This document shows, in pieces, positions 24,101 through 35,959 of a stretch of 64,000 nucleotides of DNA. The stretch's first letter is position 1. Every line of letters starts with the position of its first letter. Made by a program: the position numbers and the translations under genes. The notes under the pieces are model-generated. The model worked only from the letters and a program-made list of their open reading frames with translations. It searched no databases and was not told the origin of the DNA. Source of the DNA: Stromatinia cepivora. Its lineage: Eukaryota; Ascomycota; Leotiomycetes; Helotiales; Sclerotiniaceae. The DNA is taken from assembly GCA_014898415.1 (NCBI GenBank), contig RCTD01000005.1:496001-560000 (forward strand), given 5' to 3'.

Positions 24101-25907
24101 ATTTAGGTGGCAATTAAGTACTAAGAGAATCCAACGCTGGCTCTTGCACGGCACTCTACGTATGTAGCTGCACAATTTCCTCTTTGGATAATGATGCAAG
24201 ATATTGACTATTATCGGTAATAGATGCCATATCTTACCATAGGGACCTATATTCCCGGAGAGAATAAATCTGCCACCACTGCAAAGCACATAGTTTTTAA
24301 TGAATATATCAACGAACGCAACTCAAGAGAAGTTATACATGAGCCCATAACTCTCGATCAGTATTACTACCCAACTATTGTCAATACCTCTGCGAGAGAC
24401 AATGATCAGGTACTGTCGAAATTCTTACAGAGTAAACGCAAACAACCTGAAGGTGCTAAGCCACTGGGTAAGTTAAGTACTAGAACAATGATGGTGTTTG
24501 GAACTAACAACCATTCAAGGTACAATGACCAAGAAGAAGATTCTCATAGTAAATCAGCTTTGGATTTGGATCATTGATGAGAGTATGATTGATGATACCC
24601 ACACAAATTTGCATGTCACCCAATTAATTTATGTTCAGAAACAATCATTACGGCCACATCAGAAAAGTTCAATCAGAATTCCTCACCAAGTCTTCAACTT
24701 GATCAAAAATCCTCAGGTGGCCTCCTTCAAACTGCCCTGAGTAACATACTTTACGGCGAGGCTAAAAGCCGGTTTGAACGCGCTACAACAGCCCATTCCG
24801 TCATGGAGCTTCTTCTTGGGGTTGCAACCGGGTCTTTCATGGATCCTTCTGTGGAAATTCCCAACGAAAAATCGAAGGGATCAATCGAGATATTTCGAGA
24901 GTCAATCAGGGACGTGGTTTGTACTACACTTCCGTGAAAGAATGTTAATAATTCGAACTAATCTAGTGTAGGCCGACAAAGAAAATTCCCTGTTCCGAGA
25001 TTTCCTTCGTGGTTTACATGAAGCAGAAAAACAAAAGGGACAACTTCCTAATGAAGAGGACAACCCCAATTCACCAGAGACTAGACCAGCATCTTCAAAT
25101 CGATATCATGTTATCTCATCTGAAACCGAACTTCTTGACATGATACGAGATATCCGTGACGAACTTCATATGCCAAGCTCTTTAGCAGAGGACCAAGAAT
25201 TTGTTTGGAAGCAGGCTTTTGCTACTAATGATCTGATGAACTTGAACTTTTACACACCTACCGATATTAAAAAGGATCTGGAAAACATGCTCTCTGAAGC
25301 TGACAAAACAGAAAACTATGTCAGTATTAAACGTTACAAGGATACTTATGATTCTCAGCTGAGTTGAAACAAAGATCAACACCCTTCTCGATTTGCGACA
25401 GGCAGAATTTGGTCGATTACAAGCTTATGACTCCGCCAAACAATCTAACATTATCTTCATCTTCACTATCATCACTGTTATTTTTGTAAGCCTCCATTAG
25501 CAGTAACCAGGGGGGAAGGGTTACAAGCATAGCTAATGATCATACTTATCAATTAAGCTCCCTCTATCATTTCTCACGTCTCTCTTCGCACTGGACGTAT
25601 CCGACTTTCCCCATGACTCCGGAAGCGTAAAGTACAAAGCATGGCGGCTATTCCCCATTCTCTGTAAGTAACTCTTGAAGTGGAGGAATTCCAACTGCTA
25701 ACATAATGAGTAGTTGGTGCGACGGCACTTGTCTCTATTCCGACTATTATTTTGGCATGGAATGTAAATGCCCTCTCGGGAAAGTTTCGACCGCGAAATA
25801 ATATTGCCAGTGAATCTAGTGAAACATCTGCGAGTGCTCAAAACGCGAAAAGAGGTCTGGGGCATTTCCGACAGGGGGTTCGGAAACAGGATAATCATAC
25901 TGTTTAA
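21151..25907 (+). pseudogene. Ankyrin-repeat / CorA-like membrane protein gene, broken
   Basis: Large gene encoding an acidic Asp/Asn-rich N-terminus, about a dozen ankyrin repeats (for example TPLHFASNKGRKKVVAHLL and TPLSMACMDGCLNTVRVLL), a long linker and a C-terminal CorA-like domain with two membrane spans (FIFTIITVIFLPLSFLTSLFAL and ALVSIPTIILAW). Fungal proteins of this build are usually annotated as ankyrin plus Mg2+-transporter-like. The frame is interrupted by TAG at 21403, a one-base shift in the T run at 23077-23081, TAG at 23142 and TAA at 24115. Coding similarity continues smoothly across each. Splice sites downstream are intact, including a 15-base micro-exon at 23783-23797. The junction near 25320-25380 is not resolved. 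Probably a recently inactivated gene; an assembly error cannot explain all lesions easily. Confidence 0.8.
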
Positions 25908-26558
25908 TTCTACAAGAGGTTAGTTAACGGGTATTTGGAGTTGGGTTAATGTAAAAAGAAACCACCTTAGAAAGAAAAACGAGTTATGCGCCAAAAATTT
26001 AGTACTAGTGTATCTCCAATATACAAGTGTATTTTTGTAACCCTTACAAATAAATATTTGTGCAGGTGTATACGTGTATCAGAACCTGTGATGTTCAGAA
26101 AGTATAACTTATATCACATGATATTAGAGCTCTAATATCATGTGAAAGCGACACTAGGACTGATAGAAAAGCCATGGTCAAGTAGGGAATTGACTAATGA
26201 TAGAAATGTTGTATGATATAGTAACTAATAGTATTAAAATACTAAAGAATGTTTTTTGAGCACGGAGCTCTAGAATAAGGAAATCTTCATACTTCATGAG
26301 GTTTCCCTCTCAGGGTCCTCTAGATCCTTAGGGTCCATTACGTGAGCTTTTGACTGATTAAGGCCGCACTTTTGTGGAGTTCTACCACGTGACCGCTCGC
26401 AAGCGTTTGCCGCTAGGTATTCACGTGACCTCCGAAGGAGCTAATCATGTAGTGTATCCGGATAAATAGCACCTTATTTGAATACCTATAGAGACATACA
26501 TATACTGTGCAGGTTTTCTTTGAACTGATTGCTCGCGTTTAAAATCTGGTCTTGTCTC
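25908..26558. other. Intergenic with perfect palindrome
   Basis: AT-rich intergenic sequence with no gene. It contains the palindrome at 26114-26145 and two CACGTGACC copies near 26384 and 26421. Confidence 0.4.
26114..26145. repeat. 32-bp perfect palindrome
   Basis: The half-site TCACATGATATTAGAG is followed immediately by its exact reverse complement, without spacer. It can extrude as a cruciform or mark the centre of an inverted element. Function unknown. Confidence 0.85.
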
Positions 26559-26857
26559 TATCCCCTAGAATACGAAAATGGGCTCCATCGCTTAATATGG
26601 ATCTTATTGCCCAACCGAAACATCAGGATTCCTAAAATTTTATTAGATATTTATCTTTAATCTAATATAAATATGTATTAATTTTGAATCATGTTGTTTT
26701 TTCTCGAATTTTTAAATCTAAATTTGAATCCAAAATTTTAGTTCAATAAAAGAATCTTCAAAAAGGTTTCAACAGTTCATTCTAGCCAATTAGACTTTAT
26801 TATCCAAGGAATATGCACGGATCACTTTCGGAGCCCATTTCCGCATTCTAGGGGATA
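26559..26857. mobile_element. Mariner-like MITE with 28-bp terminal inverted repeats
   Basis: The left end, beginning TATCCCCTAGAAT and ending GGGCTCC (26559-26586), and the right end (26830-26857) are reverse complements at 26 of 28 positions. Both mismatches are transitions. The outermost TA on both sides fits the TA target duplication of Tc1/mariner elements. The interior is AT-rich and non-coding, total 299 bases. Confidence 0.75.
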
Positions 26858-27758
26858 TAATTTCATCTTATCCTTTCAGCCGTGGTATATTCATTCGTTC
26901 CTTTTTGGTAGAGATTCGACTCCTATACAGCCGATACTTGCAGGAAAGAAAGAGTGAATTACCGCTATGACGTCATTACCTCAAAGTCTTTCGCTCAAAT
27001 CAACAAGTCTCAAAATGCCAAACTTTCCGCTATAGGATGAGAAGTCTCATTCCTCAGCGGAAATCGGCACCACGCGTTCATCACTGCCAAGAACCGCAAG
27101 AATCCAAGACGGAGTCTCATTCGTCGGATTTAGCCAAGCCTACCACAAAAGAAAACCTCGCCACCAAACAAAGACTTCGCACATGGGACAAGTGATCACA
27201 TGATGCTATATTATCCAATGAAATCTCGTCCTCTCTTTTACTTACGACTTTCCACCCCGTTTCCGAGCGGAATGTGTGATGCGGGGAGGGCCAAGCTAAA
27301 TCAAGTTAAACCCGACTTAAGCCAAGAATTCTTGGCTCTTGGATTTCTATGATGTTATCCATACAAAGAGATTGTACGTGTATAACTAAGAAAGCGCCAT
27401 GAGTTCATGAGCTCATGGCTTTCGTTTTGACATGTTTATCTATGAATGTGTGACTTGAAAGCTCTTGGCTATTCCGCCATTCTGGTTTTTGTATGACTTT
27501 GGGATAGCCGTATGCAAATTCTGCAGGAAAGAACGACTTTTGGGTTTTCTGGAAGGAATATATAAGAATGTGTTACCCCGCGTTTTGTCTTGGGGTTTGG
27601 TATTGGTATATTCACTAGATATCTTTATTATCACTATTTTATTCCCTACTATTCCCTTGATTAGGAATAGATCACGACATTCTTTTGTTTAACTTACAGA
27701 TATACGACATACATACAATTAATATACACCATACATTGTTTAGACCAACGCATCTACA
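26858..27758. other. Intergenic, upstream of the ENA-type ATPase
   Basis: No supported gene. The last few hundred bases form the promoter and 5' leader of the ATPase; frames on both strands are short and featureless. Confidence 0.4.
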
Positions 27759-30700
27759 ATGGCGTCGCAAGAGAAACCTTCCTATACCACCCGACCGCAC
27801 GCATTCCTCCTTACTCCCCAAGATGCAGCCACTCAACTTTCTACCAACCTCGAAACGGGTCTCACAGCGCGACAAGTCCAAACAATCCAAGCGTCGCATC
27901 CCCCGAACGAACTCAATACGGGCGGCTCCATTGCCTGGTATAGAATCCTTCTCAAACAGATTTCCAATGCCATGATCCTTGTTCTTGTATTCGCTATGGC
28001 GCTTAGTTTCGGCGTAAGTGATTATATCGAAGGAGGAGTTTTGGTTGCTGTCATTACGTTGAATGTCCTCATTGGATTCTTCCAAGAATTTAGCGCAGAG
28101 AAAAAAATGGATTCGCTGAGAGCGCTTTCTTCACCATCGGCTTCGGTATTAAGGGATGGATCTGTGATTGTGGTTCCCAGTCCGGAGGTTGTGCCGGGTG
28201 ATATTGTACTCCTGAAAATGGGCGATACCGTACCGGCAGATTTGCGCATTTTCGAAGCGATGAATTTGACGTGTGAGGAAAAGAGTTTGACGGGTGAATC
28301 TGAACCAGTCGAGAAGATTACTTCGAATGAGATTTTTATGCTGGGGTCCGAAGAGAGAGCGACGACTGAAGAACAAGTTGGCATTGCTGATCGTAACAAT
28401 ATGGCATATTCTACCACGACAGTTATCAAAGGTCGTGGAAGGGGTATTGTCGTATTTACGGGTATGCAGACTGAAGTTGGAAAGATCGCGGCTTCGACTA
28501 CGAAGAAACAGCGCAAGGATGGACGATCAATGAACTATAAGAAATATGGAAAAATCCAGCCGGTTAAGGGGGCTGCTAGACGTACTTACGATTTTGTTGG
28601 AAAGTTTTTAGGACTTACTGAAGGCACCCCATTGCAAAGGAAGTTGAGTAAGGTTGCGTATATACTATTTGGATGTGCTATCTTACTAGCAATTGTGGTT
28701 TTTGGTGTGAACAGGTTCAATGTTACTGATGAAGTAGCCATTTATGCTATTTCCACAGGTATTGCTATTATTCCAGAATCTTTGATCGCGTAAGTACATC
28801 TCTTTCTCTCATTTGAGATACAATGTCTAACATCATCTCAGGGTTTTGACAATCACAATGGTTGTTGGTATGACCGTTATGCGCAAAGCCAATGTTGTCG
28901 TCCGAGATCTATCTGCACTCGAAGCACTTGGTGGAGTAACAAATATTTGCTCTGATAAAACCGGCACACTTACTCAAGGAGCCATGATCGTTAAGAAAGT
29001 ATGGCTTCCTAAAGTTGGAATTTATACCGTGAACAACTCCATGGACCCCAACAATCCTACAGAAGGTACCGTCACTAAAGCAACACTTACGTCCGAGGGT
29101 ACTCAGACTCCATCTTCTAACGAGAACACTGCCATCGACTTCGATAATCAACGAAGCGCAGCTGCCCTGAAATTTGATATCCCAGCTGAAAAAGCTGCTA
29201 GAGATCAAAACAAGAGTTCGTCATCAAAACATGAAGAACCAGCCGAACTCATACCGGAGCTCGAGAGTTTTCTTCAATCTGCCGCGCTCTGCAACCTTGC
29301 TACTGTCAAAAATGAAGTTGTAGAAGGCGAGACTACAAGAAAATGGCAAACAACGGGTGAGCCAACAGAAATTGCGCTGCAGGTATTCGCTCACCGATTT
29401 GATTCTGGGAAGAGAGTTCTTGAAAATAAAGGATGGAAACAAGTCGCTGAATTCCCATTCGATAGTAGCATTAAGCGAATGTCTGTGATCTATCAACGGC
29501 CAGATAGAGAGCATATGGTGTTCACAAAGGGAGCTGTCGAAAGGGTATTGGATCTTTGTTCCTCAGTTGGAAGTGGGAATACAAATGAGACAATGACAGA
29601 TGAATTGAAGGAGAAAATAAATCAACAAATGAATAGATTTGCTGAGCAAGGTCAGCGAGTCCTCGCAGTAGCAGCTAAGCCATGGACTAGGAATATCTCA
29701 TCGGAAGACAAAATTCGGGACGACGATAATGTACGAATTGAAGTGGAACAAGATCTTACGCTTCTGGGTCTTGTTGGAATATATGATCCACCTCGCGACG
29801 AAACCAAAGATGCTATTCGAGAGTGTACTCAAGCTGGAATCAAAGTTCATATGCTCACAGGCGACCATCCCTCTACCGCCAAAGCGATTGCGCAGGAGAT
29901 TGGCATTATCCCGAGAAATCTTGGAACTCTATCCGCTGATGTCTCTGCATCCGTCGTTATGAAAGCTACTGAGTTTGACCATCTCACAAACGCACAGATT
30001 GACGCACTACCTACCCTCCCTCTAGTGCTCGCCCGTTGCGCGCCGGATACCAAAACGCGTATGATTCATGCCTTAAGACGAAGGGGACTCTACATGGCAA
30101 TGACAGGTGATGGCGTGAACGATGCACCGAGTCTTTCCGAGGCAGACGTTGGTATTGCAATGGGTATTGCAGGTTCAGACGTCGCCAAATCCGCATCTAA
30201 GATTGTACTTCTCGACGATAAATTCAACAGTATCGTAGCGGCTATTCGTGAAGGTCGTCGCATGTTCGACAATATCCAGAAATTCGTCTTGCATCTCCTC
30301 TCTTCGAACGTGGGCGAAGTCATCTTACTTATCGCAGGCCTGGGATTTCAGGATGTTAACAATCAATCAGTATTTCCACTGAGTCCATTGCAAATCCTTT
30401 GGATTAATATGCTTACTTCCAGTTTTCCAGCTTTTGGATTGGGAAAGGAGAAAGCAAGTTCTACCGTTATGAAACGTCCACCTCATGACAATAAGAGAGG
30501 TGTTTTCACCATACAAATTCTTGTTGATATGGTCGTGTACGGTATCCTCATGGGGACTTGCACCCTTCTCACTTTCGTGATTATAATCTATGGTGTCAAT
30601 AATGGAAATCTTGGTCATGATTGCAATCGCAGCTATGGCAATACCTGTGGCCCAGTCTTCCGAGCCCGTGCCGCCGTTTTCGCAGAATTAACATGGTTAA

Positions 30701-31227
30701 TCCTCATTTCAGCATGGGAATTCAAGTCCATCCGTCGCAGTATGTTCCGTCTAGATGCAACATCCCAGACTTCATTCCCATTCTTCAAAGACGTGTACGA
30801 GAACCGTTTTTTGTTCTGGGCAGTGGTCATCGGTGCATTGTCTGTATTCCCCGCCGTCTACATCCCCGGATTAAACACTTCGGTCTTCAAACATGTCGGT
30901 ATTACATGGGAATGGTCACTAGCCGTCGGGGCAGTTTTTCTTTTCGTCCTAGGGATCGAAGCGTGGAAGGCGACGAAGAGATATTTTGGATTATTTGAGC
31001 AGCTTGATGAGGAAGAAGCGGAGCGTGATCGGAAATTGGGATTGAGGCAAGGCTTCTTTACTTTTGCGAAGTCGACGACGTCGGTGGGGAGATCGTCCGT
31101 GGATCAATATTCTATCAAGGAGAAGGTTGCGGGCATGGGTAGTTTGGGGGCGGCGCCTACGACGAGATCGATGTTGCAGAAGGATTCGAGGGTGGGAACT
31201 GGTTTGAGTGGTGATTCAGCGGTTTAG
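27759..31227 (+). CDS. ENA1: ENA-type P-type ATPase (sodium/potassium efflux, type IID)
   Basis: Plasma-membrane cation pump that exports Na+ or K+ and supports salt and alkaline-pH tolerance. Exons 27759-28789 and 28842-31227 give 1138 residues. P-type landmarks are in order: the N-terminal cation-ATPase segment, TGES (actuator loop), the phosphorylated Asp at about residue 382 in CSDKTGTLT, KGAVERVL (nucleotide binding), TGDHPSTA, and the hinge TGDGVNDAPSLSEADVGIAMG. The M4 sequence IPESLIA, rather than PEGL, is typical of fungal ENA pumps and separates it from SERCA and PMR1 pumps. About ten membrane spans are present. The C-terminus is a charged cytosolic tail. No lesion seen. Confidence 0.93.
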
Positions 31228-32251
31228 GTTTTTTTTTTTTTTTTTTCTTTTTTTGTATTATTAGTAGTTTGATAGCGTAATAGCGGTATGATAAGTGTAT
31301 TTGGAAAAAATTTAGAGTAAACTCTTTTTTATAACCCCATGGCCCCGAACACCGAACCGCTCTGAGAGATTCTGATTCAGATTCTGATTCAGATTCAGAT
31401 TCAGATGAAGTAAGATTTTGAGAGATTAAATAATATATTAAGAATTAAAAATACGAAGAATAAAGTAATTAGTACCTAGTATCTAGTAGACAATGAATAA
31501 TGAATAATTGATGATTGGGTATTATATTATATTATATTATATTTATTATTTATTTTATTGGATTTCGCGTTTTGTGAATAGGTAGTATTTATGCGTGATG
31601 GTTATGGTATATATGTATCTCATCGCATCACATCATACATTATACATCATTTCACTTTACAACACTTCACCTCATCTCACCCAAAAACATAACACCACAC
31701 CTCACCCCATCCAAACATACAACATCAAATCACATATCAATAAATCTTTGCTCGCTGTTCACTATCCACAATCTCACTATCATTCATAATTTTCTTTCAT
31801 TCCCTCCATCCCTTCATGTATATCCTATAAAACATCGCATCGCATCGATTGTATATTTTGATGTCCCCCATCCCTATCCCTTGTCCCACATCCTCCATCT
31901 ATATGATATTCCAGCCCGGCCCAGCTTAGCTTTTGAGTCAAACCCACCCATGCATTTATATCTAGTACCCCATGCAAATCATTCCTCCACCCCAAACCAC
32001 GAAAAACCCAGCAATATCAAGAAACGCCTTCTTCGAAATTCTAAACTCGACTGAGCACTTCAATGTCGAATTTAATCAATGTTTTCTTTTCGTTCCTCTC
32101 CTCTCCTCTCCTCGCTTCTCCTCTCCTCTCCTCGCTTCTCCTCTCCTCTCCTCGCTTCTCCTCTCCTCTCCTCTCCTCTCCTCGCTTCTCTTCTCTTCTC
32201 CTCTCCTCTCTCCACTTCTATCCCGCCGACTGCATCTTTCCAACCTCAAAG
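31228..32251. other. Convergent intergenic with simple repeats
   Basis: Contains a long T tract directly after the ATPase stop (about 31230-31254), a hexamer-like GATTCA repeat at 31370-31406 and the CT-rich minisatellite at 32095-32211. No coding feature. Confidence 0.5.
32095..32211. repeat. CT-rich minisatellite
   Basis: Three exact tandem copies of a 20-base unit (CTCTCCTCTCCTCGCTTCTC) span 32101-32160, followed by a partly expanded fourth copy. All strand asymmetry is pyrimidine on the plus strand. Confidence 0.9.
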
Positions 32252-35200
32252 CTACCCCGCCAAACTAGCCCTCGGTGTCTTCCCTGGCATATGCCCACCT
32301 TGATTCGAAATACTACCCTCAATTCTCCTCTTTGCCTCAGCCTTTTCAGATTCCGTAATATCTTCTTCATTCTTTCTCATATCTGGTGTATGTTGACCTT
32401 GAGTTGGATGATGACCAATTGACATACCAACACGAATCTATTTATCAACCATTAGTATTCTTCCTCTAATTCTTCCTCTAAATTTCAACGAGAAGACATA
32501 ATTATTAAATGACTTACCAAAGTCTCCAATGCCTGACTAGAATTCCCCACCAAGTCATCATCATATCTCATAGCACCTTCTTCAAACAATAGTAGAATAG
32601 TACTACCACCAAATTTGAAGTATCCGAGTTCTTCGGCACGTTTAACATTTTCACCTGCTTTACGAGTGATAACTGTACTTCCAACCATCATGGCACCTAC
32701 ACAAATAACCATGACTCTTCCATGTTCTAAAGAATCAATAGGGATGACAACACGGACATTCTCCCCATACACATCAAGTGCAGATCGAATAGCCATAGGA
32801 TTGACAGTGTAATATTCTCCTTCAATGGTTTTTGGAGTACCCATAATACCATCAACTGGAATGTGGAAACGATGATAATCCTGTGGAGCAAGACGAAAGA
32901 CACCCAAAGAACCATTCGTATATCGTTTTGCATCTTCTGGATATGCATTACCGAGGAGTCTATCAATGGAAAATTCGCGACCTTTAACCCAAATCTTGGT
33001 AGCTTCATCCATTCTATTGAAGACAACTGATCTACAATCGGCAGGTGAAACAATGATACGAGGATTATCTGGTGCTGAACATGGTCGTGCATTTGGCTTG
33101 AGTTGACGATAAAAGAATTCATTAAAACTCTTGAATTGCTCCAATGGAAGCAAAACTTCACTCATATCCAATTGATGGAAATTGATGAACTTTTGAATTT
33201 CCGCTGCTGAAGCAGGATCATCATACTTGACACCCTGTTTGATACTCAAGCCTTTAAGAAGCTTGCGAACTGGATTTAAATTAGCAATTGTTCTACTAGG
33301 TTTCCCACTAAATATATAATAAATTCCAAGCATACTTCTCTTCTTTTCCATTTCTTTAGATTTTAATCCTTTATATAGCAGTCTAATTCCCAAACGAACG
33401 TAAACACTCATTCTCTCTTCATTAATTTGTCCAGTGATACGATCTTGTACAAGAATATTGGCGGAATTTGCACCAAGTTTGTAACCACCATAAGAGATCT
33501 TTGTGATGACCTTAGAATACCATTTACGCTGAGCTTGACTAGATGTGACGAATCCAGCCATAACAAGATTATCGACTTGACGCCAATCTTGACTAGCACA
33601 GGTAGCAATATGAGTAATGATATCAGCATCGGAGCGCTTGTTAAGACGAGGTTGATGACAAATTGGACATTCTCTAATCTCAACCACATGCTCCTCAGAT
33701 TCATTGTTGAGATCATCCGAATCCAACAATTCCCCTTCTTCTCCAGGAGTGCCTAACTGATCGATAGATTGTGTTGATGGGAATTGAGTATCAGAGTCCT
33801 CCGATTGGAATTGATTTAATGTAATTTCTGATGGATTAGGTATAGCTTGTTTGATTGCTGAAGTATCAGGCATCAAATTTTTCACCTTATCCACGAGGTG
33901 ACTCTCCTTCGGCTGCTTCTGCTGCAATTGATCCTCCAAACAAATAACAGTTTGATCAATGGTCAACTCCGACCACTGTCCATTAGCATTTGGTGATTGA
34001 AAACGTTTGAAGAATCCATCAATAGTGGACTCTTTCAAAGTCGAGCCGAGAGTATCCAACATAGTCGTGAGCTCCACCTTACTGATACATCCACTCTCAT
34101 CACTATCGTATTGTTTGAGCATTGCTCTCCAGAATTGCTGACGTAAAGCTGGATAAGGGGCATATTTAGCGTTGATATACAAGACTGGACTATGTTTCTC
34201 TTCCCACTTTTCGGCATTTTTGAGTTTTAATGGAACCTCGAATGAATGTAAATCAGGATCTCCAGATTGCTCGCATGATTCTTCTGAATCAACAACTGGG
34301 GGTGGTAATATAGCATCATTCGGAGAAAGACCTGCTGGGTTGATCGGTGGAGCATTGGTAGGAGCGAGAGTTGGTGTATTTCTACCGGACATTGCCCCAT
34401 TATTTGTACTCTGATTTGATGTCTCCTTCTTCAAAATTGGACGTCCCAACTTATTTAGACTTTGTGAGGATGTAGACCTCGACATTGGTAATTTAAAACG
34501 GGAACCTTTTGCTTGAGGTTGTTGTACCGCCAAATTACTGAGAACAGGAGGATCTCTCACTGCGTAAAGACCGGTTTCTGGATCAGCTTCTGGAGCAGTG
34601 TCGGTAATATCCTTAACTGGTAAAACGGCCGAAGCAATAAAGTCGTTTCCAGATAACTTATCTCTATCGATAACTGTGAACGCAAGAGAATATGTTTGCT
34701 CATGTCTGAGAACCTGGAAAATCATCTTCTCATTGAAGACTGGATTCAAATTGTGCCGAATAACTCTTGTTCTGTATGTTTTCTTTCCTAGAGATGCAAC
34801 CACGAAAGGATCCATATCGAATGATGTTCTTGTCATATTTCGTTCCGGAGGAAGATCTGTAACCTTGCCGATTTCCAAGAAAACAATTCCAACAACATCA
34901 CTGTCACCAGAAAACTCATATGCATTCAATTGTTTCTTCTTCCTTAATCCCCTAAGTCGCAATCTCTTTCGTCGTTTTTCAACATTCTCTGGTTTGGACG
35001 GATCATCGGTTTCGTCACTAGGCTCGGTGCCCTCATCGAAATAATCATCCTCTGTCAGTTCCGTACCAGGGGTGCCTGCATCTAATTCTCGTAAAGGCGT
35101 AACCAAACCAGGACTCTCCACTCCTACCAAAGTCCTGAATTTCTCTAAAATCTGGGCAGAAGTTGCAGAATGATTCGTGCTATCGAATAAAGTGAATTGA

Positions 35201-35959
35201 AGCATGACATCGCCGGAAACATTGCTATCCTTCTTTCCACCGGGTCTTTTGCTCCGCAGAGGGTACCATGTTGGTTCTTGTTCGTGAGAATCGTTGGAGA
35301 ATATATCTTCTAGTGCAAGGTCGAATTCGCCCAGGTAATCCTTCCCAAATCTATCCTTATCCCAACAGACGCAATCAAGAAGTAGAGAGTTTGGGCCGGT
35401 AACTGGTAATTGTAAAGTAACATTCCATTCTGGATTCAAAGTTTTCTGTATCGTATGAGTCGTGCTCTTTTCGTCTCCGAGGGTGAGTACTAGATACTAT
35501 AATCTGCATGTCAGCTTGCACGCTCTTCAGCTCGTAAACAACAGATATGTACTTACAGGATCAGAGGTCCCGCTCTTATCCTTTGCAGCCAAATTTCTAG
35601 CCTATTGAGGGGTGATTTGTTAATATATGTATGGTCATCGTCATTGAACACATCATCCGAATCAACATCTGGAGATCTGGAGAATTCATTCGCAACTCGC
35701 ATGAACTGGAAAACCAAAAGTGGATTCAAATCATCCATACCTTAAGAACCACGACTTTCAATATCAAACCATTGACTTTGACAGCATTACCATCCGGACT
35801 TGAATCCCTTCCAGTAGTTTTATTCTTCATATTGTTATTGTTATTGTTATTATTATTGTTATTGTTGGTGTTGGTGTTGGTGTTTGAAGTTGGGCTGGGA
35901 GTTCGAGAAGCAGTTTTGCTGAAAGTTTGGAGGCGTTTTGGTATTGGGATTCGAACCAT
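32252..35959 (-). CDS. PSD2: C2-domain phosphatidylserine decarboxylase (PSD2/PSD3 type)
   Basis: Makes phosphatidylethanolamine from phosphatidylserine in endomembranes. Four exons on the minus strand, 35959-35741, 35601-35557, 35496-32518 and 32437-32252, give 1142 residues. The order is an Asn-repeat N-terminus (a run of about 12 Asn), a first C2 domain starting near residue 62 (LKVVVLKARNLAAKD...SDPY), a second C2 near 270-400 (SFDMDPFVVASLGKKTYRT), an EF-hand-like loop (DSDESGCISKVE) and a C-terminal decarboxylase domain. The self-cleavage motif is GGST near residue 1050, the serine-derived pyruvoyl site. The last exon adds 61 mostly charged residues. The C2 domains are expected to recruit lipid and calcium. 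The start at 35959 is the first ATG before the Asn tract. Confidence 0.93.
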
